From: Candidatus Rifleibacterium amylolyticum
GTDB taxonomy: Bacteria > Muiribacteriota > Ozemobacteria > Ozemobacterales > Ozemobacteraceae
Length of the DNA: 64,000 nucleotides
Assembly (NCBI GenBank): GCA_009917695.1
Contig: JAACJG010000009.1
Span: 124,001-188,000 of the forward strand
Direction of reading: 5' to 3'
The translations under genes and the position numbers were made by a program. Shown piece by piece: positions 46,401 to 55,989 of the stretch (position 1 is its first letter; every line of letters starts with the position of its first letter). The notes under the pieces were generated by a model. That model did no database searches and was not told where the DNA came from. It saw only the letters and a program-made list of their open reading frames with translations.

Positions 46401-49400
46401 ATTGGCGATTCCATCGGCACCACTTACGACAATGCCGCCATAACCACCGCCAGATGCGGAATAAGCACCATCGTCATTGCAAAAAATCGAATTTTTTGCC
46501 CGAAATTCAATATTGTCATCAGCTTCGATAATTGCGGCATCGGCAACCGCGACTTTGGTAGTAGAGTTTATTGTGTTCAGAGCTTTGGTGCCGCTGTAGC
46601 CGAGCGCGGCTCCTCGCGTCGAATCAGCGGTTATAGCAACCTTGTCGTTCTGAGAGGCAAAAAGGTTGATTGCGTCGGCAAGTTTCCATCTGCCACTGAT
46701 TGCGGCCTGAGTAAAGGTTGTCATTTTATTGATTGCGTAGGCTGACAAACCTTCTATAGAAATCAGCCCGCCACCATTGCCATCGGCTTTGATACTATGA
46801 ATTGATGAGCTGTCGGCAGTTATATCAAGTGAGCCGAGTTGCTTAGCTGTCGAGTTGTTTCCGGTCAGCTCAACTCTTGTCGTGGTATTTGACTCTGCTG
46901 TTGCCTTATTGTTACCGGATGCAATCAGCCCGCCGACATTCAGCCCTCTGGTTTCGGCAGTCTGATTTACAATATTTGTTCCTGAAAGAGACAATTTGGT
47001 GTTCTTATTGCTGAAAGTGCTGTCACCTATCAGAACGGTCACTATTGCGTTGTTGTTAGCGATACTTTCGTTGTAACCAAAACTTCCGGCAAATCCGCCG
47101 CTTACACCTTCGGCAAGCAAAGCGTTGGTGCCATACATTTTGGCGTTAAATGCCACTTCAGGAGCATTGAATGTATTTACGCCAGAAGCTGATACCCTCG
47201 CGGTGCCTGCAATAGTAGATTTTGCGACTGAAACCCCGGCAGAAACCAGGCCGCTGAGTGAAGCACTGGTAGCCTCAGACACCGCAGTGGGTTTGTTACT
47301 GGCAGCGAAGGCTATTTTGCCTTTACCGACATAAGTGCCGCCAGTTGAAGATACTGCAGCAGCGCCATTGTCATTTATTGTCGATGCGATGCCGGTTCCT
47401 GAAACAAGAAGGCCCAGCGCACCACCGACCGACTTCGCTGTCAGGTTGTTCTCTCTGTCTGCCTCAATCAAAACCTGGCCGGCAGCACTTGTCGATTTGA
47501 GTGTATTGCCACTCAAAGTAACTCTGGCGGAAGACTCATTGTCTATCTGAGTCACGATAGCACCAGCAGCAATCTGACCGGCAGTAAGACCGTAAGATTT
47601 TGCGGCCGCGCCGGTCGAGTCATTTGCGGCAATAATTATATCACCATTGGCGTTGATATTGCTGTTTGCCAGACTTGAAAAGACTTTGCCGGTACTGCCG
47701 ATTTTGCCGTAAGCAGCTGTGCCTGCGCCCAGAAAGCCTGTAGAACCCTGATACATATCGAGATTAGATGAGCCACTGATGGCTGAACTTACCTGCACAA
47801 TGCCGCCTGATTTGATAACGGCCTGATTCAAACTAGTGCCAACATTGCGATTTACATTGACGAAAGCAGCAGAACCGCCGGCAGCAACTTTGCCGATGGA
47901 GCCAGAACCGCCAATGGCAGAGGCGTTTGAGTCTTCACCGGCAGTTACATTAACTACACCCAGACAATCAAGAGTTGAACCGGTAGTTGCATCGATTTTG
48001 CCGACTGTGGCTGAGGTTTCTGCCAGACCGGCCTGGCTTGAAGATAATTTGCCGCCATCGGCATTTAAAGATGCTTTTTCAGCATCGGTCAAAGCGCCAT
48101 TGGTTTCGCCAATGGCGCCGGCATTTACCTGTTCTGCTGCGAAGACGGCGTCTCTGACGTTGGCAGCGCCATCTTCGTCGGTCGCAATAAGCAGCTTGCC
48201 GGAAGAAATATAAATGATGTTGCCGGCAAAGGCTCCGACTCCGGCAGCGGCCGTAAAGGCGTTCTGACTTATGTCGAGCGCTTTATTGGCGGTGACGTTG
48301 ACCGAGTCAACAGCATACAGCTTGCTGCCATCTACAACCGCGCGGGTCTTGCCGTCAAGAATATTGACGCCCGCTGAAACCCCAGCGCCGACAACCCCGG
48401 CAGCAACGGTGCCAAGATTTGAATCGATAGAAACATTATCGCCGGCTCTTACCAGCACGCTTGATGCCCGATTGACCATATTGGTGTTTTTTACGTTGGC
48501 AAAAACATCGGTTTCGATAAAGTTTACGCCGACATTGCCGGCAAGGCCGGCCGTGCCGCCACCAATAGCAACTCCTATCGTTCTGAGAGCCAGGTCATTG
48601 AGTGCCCGCACCTGGAATTTCCCACAGCCATCGGCTGCCATAACGACATTGCTGTCAATAACTTCTGCCTTAACCTTATCTCTCACTTTGTTGACGCCTA
48701 CAGCACCACCAACACCCGTATAACCGCCAACTGCCGCGGTTCCATCGACCACGCTGGTTTTTGCCCAACGATCGGCATTAACACTAAGGCTGTTAAGTGT
48801 CATCTGCGAGTTTTTAACTATTGCTTCAGTATTGCTGTCAAGCATATTTACAGAAACGGTGCCGGCAACCGAATGGCTTCCGCTGATTCCAAGCCCTGAA
48901 TTAATCGATGAAATGCCAAGTTTCGAATTTGCATTGACTATCACATCTTTTGCCGACGAACCTGCTTTTATGCCATCCATGTCGGCGCTGGTCGTTCTGT
49001 TAACAATTCCTGAGTCAGAGCTGAAACCCAGGCCACCGCCACCTGCACTCACTGAACCGACAAAGCTGGAAAGATTAGTAAAATCTCCGGCGTAAACAAT
49101 GACATTGCCGCCTGCGATTCCGTTATTTATGGTTGAATCAGCTATTCTTGCCATGGTTTCACCATCAATACGGCTTACATTGACTGTTCCGGCAACGGCC
49201 ACCCCGCCGACGGCTGCGTTGGCGACAAAGGATTTCACCGTGTGAGTGGCTGAACTGCTTACCAGAAGACCTTTTCTGGTTCTGGCTGTTCGTTGATCCT
49301 GAAGATTATATTGAACGTTTACTGTCGAGTCATCGATAAAACCATCGTTCATACTATCTTCGCTGACAGTATCATTAAGCTCGATACCGACTCCAAGCCC

Positions 49401-52400
49401 CTTTGCCTTAACCGTAGCATCTCTGACCAAGACTCTGGTAGTACCCTCAATATTGTTAACGCTCAATCCCGCTCCGGCCCCGACCAGGCCACCGGTCAGC
49501 ATGCCAGAATAGTTCAGCAGAATTTCATCACTTTCAGCAACGACCCCGATGTTGTTCTCTGCAACTACAGCAGCGCCAGAATTTATAAAAGCGTTGGTAT
49601 TATTTTTGATAAGATTCACTGCAACTGAGCCAGAAACTCCGGCGTAAGGACCACCGGCACCAGCAATGCCAACGGTTCGAATTGTCTGGGCAGTTTTTGC
49701 TCTAATATCAAGGTTTTTCACGGCCAGATTGCCACCGCTGACAAAAGAGCGGGTAGTATCGCCAAGGTGGTTTACCGCTACTCCAGCACCGACCCCGGCA
49801 CTGCCGCCAATAGCAATTACTGTAGCGTTACTGTTGATCTCACCGGTGTTTTTGCTCTGAACTTCGATCTCTGAATCGGTTTTGTTTTCTGTAACCTTGT
49901 TCAATCCCGAAGAAACCGTGCGGGAAATGTCACTAAGGACTGATGCGCCCTGTACTGCGACCTCCCCTGCCCCGCCGCAGCCGGCTGCCATTGTCCAGAT
50001 ATCTGCCTCGTTTATACTTTGAACCAGAATATTATTGCCACCGAGAACAGCATTATTCACCGTGGCTCCGGTGGTTCCGTGTATTTCATTGCCAGCGATG
50101 GCACCGCCAACCGCTGCCGTGCCGCCAAATGAAAATCCGCCGGCGATTGATTTTATGCTCGATAGATCATCAGCTCTGGTATATACGTCGTCAAAACCTG
50201 TAATCGAAGTATCTGCAACCGTTCTGACAACGCCGCTGTCATCAGTGTATTTATTATCGACCAGCCCCACAGTGTTATTGTCAATTCTGTTGACAGCAAA
50301 GGCTCCACCAATACCGACATTGTCACTGATTGCAGCCGTAGCCGCCAGGTTCATGATTTCGCTGTAGTTGGTCGCTCTTACCAGAAACTTTGAGCCAGCA
50401 ACCGTGTAGCCGGGCCCAAACACCTTTGTGCCGAGACTGAAAGCATTTGAACTGTTAACGATATTATTGTAGGTAAAAGAAAAGCCAATAGCCGGGCCCT
50501 TGCCGGCTGAAACCTGGCCGGCGATGCCAATAATCCTCGAATCATTGCCTGATCTGCTATAATAATTTCCAGCAGTTATAACTGAATTGGTTGTTCCTGA
50601 ATTAACTTCAGAGTTTACGTCGTTCCATATTACGGAGCCGCCAGCGGCAGCGTTCTTGCTGCTGGCCGCAACGCCACCGGCAGCACTGACCATGAAAGTA
50701 TCACTTTTGGCATAGGTTTCAACTGTTCCGGCACTGCTGTTGATAGTGCTGTTGTCGATTCTGGCGGTAAAGTTATTGTCGATGTTATTCAGGGAAAGGC
50801 CGGCGCCGACTGCTGTATCAGCCACACTTATCGCCATTGCGCCGGAAACAATCAACGACCCTTTTTTAACCTGATCTTTAAGGGGAGTTGCGAGATTTCC
50901 GTCTGCTTCATTTGAGGCATCGACATCATAATAATCGCCGCCATCAGCTGAAATAAACGAGCTGACTCCAGAATCAGAGCGGTTCAAAATCTGTCCGAAG
51001 CCGGTAACATTTTCACCGAGAGAGTAGTCCTGTGCATTAACCTTTACATTACCTGATGCAGAAATACTTGCTCCATCGATTTCGGCAGTCAAATTGTTAT
51101 CAAGCTGGTTGTAAATCATGGCGCCCATCAGGGAGACCGAATTACTTGTTCCCAAAACCACCCCAGCGGTCATTGCGCCATTTATCTGAGCCATGGCCTG
51201 TATTGCCGAAACATTCAAATCTTTTATCTGAGTAAAATTACCACCTTTGATTTTTGCAGAAACATCGTTGTTAATGTTAGAAACGTTTACTGCCGCGCCA
51301 AATGCGCCTTTCTGCTGACCAACTGTTACCTGAACCCCACCGGTAATCTGTAAATCGCTTTCGTAGGCTGCCACATTTACATCGGTCTTTAAAGAGCTGT
51401 TTCCCGTGACGTTTGTAGCATCAAGCAAAGCACTGACATTATTATCGATTTTGTTAAGAGAAACTGAGCCACCCATGGTAAAAGCGCCATTGGCGTTGCC
51501 GGAATTTTTTGAAACCTGCAGGCCAAGACCGGCTGCAACATTGGTTCCGCCATTAACAGCAAAAGCATTTACTTTGTCAGCGTTGTTGATGAAGCTGTTT
51601 TTAATCAGAACTGAAGTGTTGTTATTAAGTGAATTGAGCCCAACCGCGCCGGCAATACCAACGCTTTTTCCAGATGAGCCTTCTTTGGTGTGGTTCTGGA
51701 ACATTAAGCCGGCAGAGCCTGCGAACGCCATGACGTCGGTATTGTTTACTGCAATTGCATTGAGATTTGACCCGCTATCGCTGTCAAAGTTCATGGTTAG
51801 AGCTCTGAGACTGACTTCAGTATTGGTATCAATAAAGTTCAGACCGCCACTGCCGGCCACCGACAGGCTGATGCTCGGATTGGTATGAGTATCACCACTT
51901 TCACTGCCAGTTTTATCGCTAATAAACGTGGTGATGTCTGAAATCACCAGACCAACCGTGTTGATAGTATCGGTAATTTTATTTTGTGCCGCCCCGACTT
52001 TATCCTTCACTATGTCTAAGATGTTGGTCTCACCGCTGTCGTCGTTTTTGGTAATGCCACCGGCAACCCCGGCAGCGATGAAAGCGCCGGTGCTTTTAGC
52101 CTGAGCATCGATCTGGCCAGTCGCGGCAACTTTTGCATCGGTTCTGGTTCTTTTGCTGTTAACGGTTGTAGAAGGGACAACGCCTGCTTTCTCATCGAGG
52201 TAATTCTGGTATTCTTCGTCGATATTGCCAAAAAATACTATGCTGTTTTTGTCAAAATTATTTATAGCGAAGCCCGCTGCAACGCCTATAGAGCTGGAAA
52301 CCATAACCGAACCGGCAAGGTTGATGACTCTGGTATTGTTAACAGAGTTCAGTTTAACATCTCTTGCCAAAGAAATATCAGCTTCGTTATCGACATTAAC

Positions 52401-55400
52401 CGAGGCTTCACTTTCTCCTGAAAGATAGGTGAACATGCCCTGAATGCCGGCACCGGCCATCGCCGAAGAAAATCCGCCAGCAACCGTTTTTGCATCATTG
52501 ACTGCAGAAATCGAAACATCTTTTCCACCGCCGATAAGGTCAGCTCCTTCAGGTATCATGACGCGGGCATAAGAGTCGAAGTTCTGCCCAAAAAAGGTTC
52601 CTCCCATAGCCTTTGCACCGCTACTTGGAATGATATAACCGGCGGCACCGATCATATCGTTACTTGTTGTGGCTGAGATTTTTACCGAATCGTTGACAGA
52701 AATTCCAGGATTGACCGATTTAACGGTAACATTCCGGCCTAGTATAACTTCACTTACCGCCTTGAAATCATTAAAGCCAACTGCTCCAGCAAAGCCTATA
52801 TCACTGGAGTTCTCTTCATTTGCTCCTTCAATCGAACTGGAAACGGCAGTATTGAGAAAATTGTTGTAAGAAGCAAAATCTGCGGCTGAGGTAACAATTC
52901 TGGCCGCCTGAGATAGGATGGAACTTTCGCCGGCAATAAGCGTTTTGAGCGCGTTCGTCATCGATGACATGGATGCGAGAGCATCGATAAAATAAGTAAT
53001 ATTGTCAACATTACTCATGCCCTCTGAACCAAGGGCCGAAAACTTATCTTTGATGCCCAGATAAGCTGTTTCTACGCGGTTGATGAACTCAAGCTGGGTC
53101 GGCTCTGAAACCGCAATTTTGAGAGTAGCTATAGCATCCTCGATTGCTCCGATCATTCGCTTGACGCGATTGTATTCAACACGAGCTTCACTGCTGATAT
53201 CGACCGTTTTTCCGGAAAGAACCGTTCCGTTGCCAGTGGTGGAATCGTATGATGCATCGGCGATCTGAACAGATGAGTTCTGTGAAACATCTGAGTAGAT
53301 GATGCCAGCGCTTACAGAAACCTTGGCGCCGTCAGCGTCGTTCATTGTCGACCGAGCCACACTGTCAGCCTGAACAAAGATATCTTCAATTACTGATGAT
53401 GACTTGAGAGACAAGTCATTGCCGGAGCTGAGTTTTACATTCTCACCCAGCTTCAGACCGGCATCATGGCTGCCACGATTGATTGCGATCGCCCCGGCCG
53501 CCCTGAATTTGCTTGGCGTACTTTCAAGCGGCCCGGTGAACTTTGAAGTGAACTTGCTCAGGCTGAAGATACCTGCAACCAGACTGGATTGCAGATTCGC
53601 AACCGCCTGAGACATTTTTGTGTGCCCAACCGTTCCTTTGGCGGTTGTGCGATTCTGCAAAACAAGATTGCAGGCAGATAAATCAATATTGTCCGGTGCA
53701 CTGATGCCCGCAGCAACATTAACATTTGCCGAAGAATTGAAATCTGTGAAGTTGATCGCAACTCCGCCATAAGAGTCATCACCAGTCTGTACAATTGCTG
53801 CGGTCGAGACATCGCTGCGGGTGGTGGCTTTGCCAGTGACCTTTCGTCTTGCGTTAACAACCGCAGAATTATTTATCTTAACGTCTGATTTATTAGAGAC
53901 TTTGCCAACTACAATGCCCGTTGCAAGAACCGCCGGATCATTCCCGGTTTTAGCAGCGGCGGTAGCATCCAGCGCATTTATTGACAAAGCATCTATGACA
54001 ATGTCGCCTGAGGTCGCATCACCAGTAACGCCTGCGTTGAGAGTGCCATTGATTTCTACACTGGCCGCGCTGTCTGCTTCGGCAAAAACAACCCCGGCAG
54101 CAGCTCCACCAGGAGTCTGTACTATTTTGGCAAGAGAAGTGCTGACGCCGACAATAACATCAGTTTCACTCAGAGATTTGATATCTATGTTTTTCTTTGC
54201 AGTTACAATCGAGCCCTGATTGACTTTGACTTCGGCCTTGCTTTCGATAACAGCTGTTTCGGCTGAAATGTTAACCGGTGATAACATGCCTGCAATATTG
54301 AGACCCAGATCGAGCGGCCCGGTAGAACTTTTGTAAACATTTGTAGCAAAAGCATGCAGAGCCACATCATTGTCGGCATTGATTCTGGCTGTTGCATCGA
54401 CTTCAACCGTTGCCCTGGCCAAAGAAATCGGTTTGGCTCCAAAAAATGTCTTAAGTTCCCGGGTATCACCGTATTCAACTATCGTATCAGTGTCGGAAAG
54501 AGTTCCATTTACCGCAGTTGCCTCGAAAGTGGCGTTACGCTTTGCATTTACCGCCCCTTGAACCAGAACCTCAGCCTCAGCGGCAGCTTGCGTGTGGGAG
54601 CTGTAACCATTCTCTCCGATAGCCGTTGAAAATGCTTTTTCACGATTATCAGCAATTGCGACCAGCTCGACATTACCGTCTTCGTTTGTGGTCATGGCAA
54701 GATTGGAAACGCTTACGTCAATTCCGGGAGGAGCCCCTTCCATAGGAATGGCGAATTCTCCATCCGCGGTCTGCTCCCAGATATTATCAAGGTTTACCAG
54801 CGCGGAGAAATCTGTCACCCCTGTATCGATTCTCGCGCCATTTTCAAGGGTTACCGAACCAGCATAGGCTCCCACGTTGTCTATCGCATTGACCCGGCCA
54901 CCGATTACAATTGACCCATCAGCATTTATCGGAACGCCATCTGCGACTGTCATGTTGTTTCTGTTGACGAACTGCCGCGATGTGATCTGGCCGATTTCGG
55001 CAGTATTACCATCGATTACCAGATTACTGCCGCCCACAAACCTGTCCATAAATGCGTCAGTCGGCGTTATTGCAAAAAGAGCGCCACAGTTTACAACACC
55101 GCTGCTGCCTAGTATCAGGCCCTGCGAACTGAGAAAGAAAAGATTCCCCCCTATTTTGTGATCTTTAATTGCGTTAACCGTTCCATAGATTTCAATTCTG
55201 GACTTAACAAAATTGATCAGATTCGTGGTGCCGTTGGGAAGATAGAAATTGGCAGTATCATTAGTAGCCAGATTGAAGCTGCTGAAGGAATTGAAGGCAT
55301 TGGCTCCGGATACCGTCTGAGTAGTAATGTGATAATTTGTGTTTCCGATCTGGCCAGGTTCTTCATGCACTGTGGTTGATTGTGTGTCACCAAAGGGCGA

Positions 55401-55574
55401 AATATTTGAAGGCCCAACACCCTGACCGAAAGCACAATTGGCTGACGCCAGCATACCAAGCCCTGCAATGCCTGTCGCAATCGAGCGAAATGCTTTATTT
55501 ATAACTCCAGGTGAGGCAACCTTTCTCTGAAGATTTCTAAGAATTTGTCTCTTCCAGGTTTTTAGCAGACTCAT
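40458..55574 (-). CDS. Giant two-partner secretion exoprotein (TpsA; filamentous haemagglutinin/leukotoxin-like)
   Basis: 5038 aa; long signal sequence; TPS domain (NFYLPNGTTNLINFVKSRIEIYGTVNAIKDHKIGGNLFFLSSQGLILGSSGVVNCGALFAITPT); long beta-helix-like repeats with recurring AVxxNxIxNNTxAxI pattern; overlaps TpsB by 4 bp. Confidence 0.92.
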   Translation of the reverse strand: MSLLKTWKRQILRNLQRKVASPGVINKAFRSIATGIAGLGMLASANCAFGQGVGPSNISPFGDTQSTTVHEEPGQIGNTNYHITTQTVSGANAFNSFSSFNLATNDTANFYLPNGTTNLINFVKSRIEIYGTVNAIKDHKIGGNLFFLSSQGLILGSSGVVNCGALFAITPTDAFMDRFVGGSNLVIDGNTAEIGQITSRQFVNRNNMTVADGVPINADGSIVIGGRVNAIDNVGAYAGSVTLENGARIDTGVTDFSALVNLDNIWEQTADGEFAIPMEGAPPGIDVSVSNLAMTTNEDGNVELVAIADNREKAFSTAIGENGYSSHTQAAAEAEVLVQGAVNAKRNATFEATAVNGTLSDTDTIVEYGDTRELKTFFGAKPISLARATVEVDATARINADNDVALHAFATNVYKSSTGPLDLGLNIAGMLSPVNISAETAVIESKAEVKVNQGSIVTAKKNIDIKSLSETDVIVGVSTSLAKIVQTPGGAAAGVVFAEADSAASVEINGTLNAGVTGDATSGDIVIDALSINALDATAAAKTGNDPAVLATGIVVGKVSNKSDVKINNSAVVNARRKVTGKATTRSDVSTAAIVQTGDDSYGGVAINFTDFNSSANVNVAAGISAPDNIDLSACNLVLQNRTTAKGTVGHTKMSQAVANLQSSLVAGIFSLSKFTSKFTGPLESTPSKFRAAGAIAINRGSHDAGLKLGENVKLSSGNDLSLKSSSVIEDIFVQADSVARSTMNDADGAKVSVSAGIIYSDVSQNSSVQIADASYDSTTGNGTVLSGKTVDISSEARVEYNRVKRMIGAIEDAIATLKIAVSEPTQLEFINRVETAYLGIKDKFSALGSEGMSNVDNITYFIDALASMSSMTNALKTLIAGESSILSQAARIVTSAADFASYNNFLNTAVSSSIEGANEENSSDIGFAGAVGFNDFKAVSEVILGRNVTVKSVNPGISVNDSVKISATTSNDMIGAAGYIIPSSGAKAMGGTFFGQNFDSYARVMIPEGADLIGGGKDVSISAVNDAKTVAGGFSSAMAGAGIQGMFTYLSGESEASVNVDNEADISLARDVKLNSVNNTRVINLAGSVMVSSSIGVAAGFAINNFDKNSIVFFGNIDEEYQNYLDEKAGVVPSTTVNSKRTRTDAKVAATGQIDAQAKSTGAFIAAGVAGGITKNDDSGETNILDIVKDKVGAAQNKITDTINTVGLVISDITTFISDKTGSESGDTHTNPSISLSVAGSGGLNFIDTNTEVSLRALTMNFDSDSGSNLNAIAVNNTDVMAFAGSAGLMFQNHTKEGSSGKSVGIAGAVGLNSLNNNTSVLIKNSFINNADKVNAFAVNGGTNVAAGLGLQVSKNSGNANGAFTMGGSVSLNKIDNNVSALLDATNVTGNSSLKTDVNVAAYESDLQITGGVQVTVGQQKGAFGAAVNVSNINNDVSAKIKGGNFTQIKDLNVSAIQAMAQINGAMTAGVVLGTSNSVSLMGAMIYNQLDNNLTAEIDGASISASGNVKVNAQDYSLGENVTGFGQILNRSDSGVSSFISADGGDYYDVDASNEADGNLATPLKDQVKKGSLIVSGAMAISVADTAVGAGLSLNNIDNNFTARIDNSTINSSAGTVETYAKSDTFMVSAAGGVAASSKNAAAGGSVIWNDVNSEVNSGTTNSVITAGNYYSRSGNDSRIIGIAGQVSAGKGPAIGFSFTYNNIVNSSNAFSLGTKVFGPGYTVAGSKFLVRATNYSEIMNLAATAAISDNVGIGGAFAVNRIDNNTVGLVDNKYTDDSGVVRTVADTSITGFDDVYTRADDLSSIKSIAGGFSFGGTAAVGGAIAGNEIHGTTGATVNNAVLGGNNILVQSINEADIWTMAAGCGGAGEVAVQGASVLSDISRTVSSGLNKVTENKTDSEIEVQSKNTGEINSNATVIAIGGSAGVGAGVAVNHLGDTTRSFVSGGNLAVKNLDIRAKTAQTIRTVGIAGAGGPYAGVSGSVAVNLIKNNTNAFINSGAAVVAENNIGVVAESDEILLNYSGMLTGGLVGAGAGLSVNNIEGTTRVLVRDATVKAKGLGVGIELNDTVSEDSMNDGFIDDSTVNVQYNLQDQRTARTRKGLLVSSSATHTVKSFVANAAVGGVAVAGTVNVSRIDGETMARIADSTINNGIAGGNVIVYAGDFTNLSSFVGSVSAGGGGLGFSSDSGIVNRTTSADMDGIKAGSSAKDVIVNANSKLGISSINSGLGISGSHSVAGTVSVNMLDSNTEAIVKNSQMTLNSLSVNADRWAKTSVVDGTAAVGGYTGVGGAVGVNKVRDKVKAEVIDSNVVMAADGCGKFQVRALNDLALRTIGVAIGGGTAGLAGNVGVNFIETDVFANVKNTNMVNRASSVLVRAGDNVSIDSNLGTVAAGVVGAGVSAGVNILDGKTRAVVDGSKLYAVDSVNVTANKALDISQNAFTAAAGVGAFAGNIIYISSGKLLIATDEDGAANVRDAVFAAEQVNAGAIGETNGALTDAEKASLNADGGKLSSSQAGLAETSATVGKIDATTGSTLDCLGVVNVTAGEDSNASAIGGSGSIGKVAAGGSAAFVNVNRNVGTSLNQAVIKSGGIVQVSSAISGSSNLDMYQGSTGFLGAGTAAYGKIGSTGKVFSSLANSNINANGDIIIAANDSTGAAAKSYGLTAGQIAAGAIVTQIDNESSARVTLSGNTLKSTSAAGQVLIEADRENNLTAKSVGGALGLLVSGTGIASTINDNGAAAVSSTGGTYVGKGKIAFAASNKPTAVSEATSASLSGLVSAGVSVAKSTIAGTARVSASGVNTFNAPEVAFNAKMYGTNALLAEGVSGGFAGSFGYNESIANNNAIVTVLIGDSTFSNKNTKLSLSGTNIVNQTAETRGLNVGGLIASGNNKATAESNTTTRVELTGNNSTAKQLGSLDITADSSSIHSIKADGNGGGLISIEGLSAYAINKMTTFTQAAISGRWKLADAINLFASQNDKVAITADSTRGAALGYSGTKALNTINSTTKVAVADAAIIEADDNIEFRAKNSIFCNDDGAYSASGGGYGGIVVSGADGIANVTSTTEARVGKNARLISQGEISGEALTDAVVYNKVLTEGAGMVANPLARSRNIFNFSNSLITDSGSLLRTLTPGEDVNLAASDNLLAYLTSDSDMQGGLGGYSEAKTVAAISRNNTLDIYGDITSSNDANLYTDANAQGQLVNYTLTATADSYNKHSAVAVAKATIDSKTTQSNRINIHSGADIRTIRHIGLHAGTGKMTMTEEASEYTWYSSSTTGGYASTASGIRSRNLTTNNVVTIDGNIVSGINNKVTMTIGGLVDMLGTVPGSAITPTVTSTVTEYISGVKTGIMDYGNELFSRYQEICNLIVEYDGTSAGIGYMAEKTRLLAEMEKYGLYDPISETVIGGLFIQYVSLPDMVCSGGNIVIDSDAVIGSGNVNAKGAPQISVTNNSNLYMKVNDLSIIEYGGEIIYNSVSLGNTAATIFPTLTSVKTSDPSSAQISVKETWKGPLNVIEDGVSKSVVPVTNIELNGNISNPDGRIVIENTSGDIVMQGATAETSASIAGREIELNAAAGSISQGFSEGILNIGGTPEEIYRDFANAQETLIDGNETYTVSKAGSGTFNKTLQQGTWIAGDSIYLSAMNINVNGLIQSGYGEYTLFLNEEAQALIDSYDSSYIGQNITPEMLSAYKLNDGGARSGGVSTGWVYEVQAYYNPQTKQIILEDINPRGGKVYLTGRIASTGNGRILAVDGSADIRLDNHTNRSLTVGKVNVGDVAGLISITDLETNTRTEFRRDSTTTSIIGDKGVLVSGPSGVYSPRKGQYYNWSTGKSVASVENYYKKINFRLWGGYTKNATTIHELESTETLLNSSNGEADKLSGTYIGYLQAPGDPDYVINYHNDVDYFSSYFDKWVTYSNWLKSRGTEHYKWGSTVGKILTFQHSLKADHDIAIGFIGRDNGGRVQLSANGNINLTGDVGGAANTGVSITSLNGAVEQTGGKLIADNLWLKADKGVGNNGAIKHRIVGDQGKLAAVSRLGNIAIVSNASSGKMGNLELGRVVTGGDVKLTADGSITRSADADALIKGQRIDLVSNYGGIGKSGVALLIEAGQTPTNSGDTMSASVNALARDNIYLEQTSGDMRLGRIESRLGDVDLKVDNGSFDNVLPVADNSSDRKSDELIEKWIAMGLINADGTSNSTEIKARAMANFENSVKTEFASYLAQKAYYDANPAVSRPATYKALRLKYGSYASADAYLTALIADTSSEYYKISNNAYGWSKDNLLYALQKSIMNPTSGSTQTLTRPANVKGKNITLTALNGGIGKDGAVEEVSIVNLGSNLDVLKKLAGAEASDITWKEAEGKATINHTTAIGVEMTSPTGGLTAKAKNNVYLAAATDDPIYLNNINAGENNVRLLGRDGIINVNPIADFVNIKGKDLIIEGGDKGKSSSIGTSDKAIVTSLSGTLTARAEGFINIFQKSLFSPMMISAIYGGGNVKLRSWFDLQSVNTGIAFDDSGYINADGRLTLVSDHGDIGEDGKGVRILTDNLDVVRADANNVFIEGQTSSSGKPALNVGNITTSDAGVLKIQSNDTAVNFAGEITAGAVAINADSVTQNESRSWIRTDTLRSVTQTGLSLDSSSNRIGQAAINNERGDVTLKNSGRLKVKKISAGGDLLIANAGNISTLGNITGRNISIDLHGSFNSQHVVNASRNLVINATREINANTLKGRNVRLNSGLPKSSLALSVLEEAIRNSRVNLIAETADDNLSDESVNDIAMSGGINVHELLADEEIFGQTQTGDIIVATLNGKRVTLVVNHDDGMVNVERAKLGQAMNVSAGEFKSALLEHTDSAENLKLEFAGANGGYMKDISIGRITSDKGVQVDYLKSSTATIKTDTDLFLIYNADLLVSGQFSNSQTSVSVPGTKGFVSYISLNGQTSDVSVREAESTSQSLSDKIAAIVKDSNDFLDRDSTENIVMATESPENAESPEKLIECLNIDGDTINADKLVCHESGMFLVSALNDADAAENDEENDDNDEDSETENKD

Positions 55575-55727
55575 ATTTTCCCCCCAACGTTTTCATAGGC
55601 CGTAAGATTCAGTGTGCACAAGAGAAGCAACCTGCAAAGATTGCACTTGAACCGTTTACAAAGCTGCCTGATAAAGCCTTTTAAGCCCTATAGCATTCAG
55701 ATTACGATTTTTGCATGGGGATAGATT

Positions 55728-55743
55728 AGAGTGATTTCACTCT
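55728..55743. promoter_or_regulatory. Perfect 7-2-7 palindrome upstream of tpsA
   Basis: AGAGTGA-TT-TCACTCT, 154 bp upstream of the tpsA start; nested in a wider GATTAGA(55724-55730)...TCTAATC(55761-55767) inverted repeat. Confidence 0.45.
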
Positions 55744-55810
55744 CATTTTTGTCAAAACAGTCTAATCCTCTGTCACATATGAGTTTAAAAATTAAATCTT
55801 AGAGTCTCCG

Positions 55811-55989
55811 CTTATGCCGGGCTCTCGGCGTGATTAGGCAGCTCTTACGGCTTCAGCCGTTAGAGATGCGGATGGCTTTGCCCTCATTCGCTCCACTCTC
55901 GCCAGTCGAGAGTCTATATTGATAGCTATGGGTCTGCGTCAAAATTGCCTGGCTCGAAATTTCGCTAATGAGAAGCACGCCTGCGCCCT
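55811..55989. repeat. Dispersed intergenic repeat, copy A
   Basis: cttatgccgggctctcgg...agctatgggtctgcgtcaaaattgcctggctcgaaatttcgct...cgcctgcgccct; shares blocks with copy B at 60035-60167. Confidence 0.65.

Noticed and set aside
40458-55574. Possible CRISPR or tandem DNA array inside the giant ORF
   Set aside because: Repetition is at the degenerate amino-acid level; no regularly spaced identical DNA repeats were seen.
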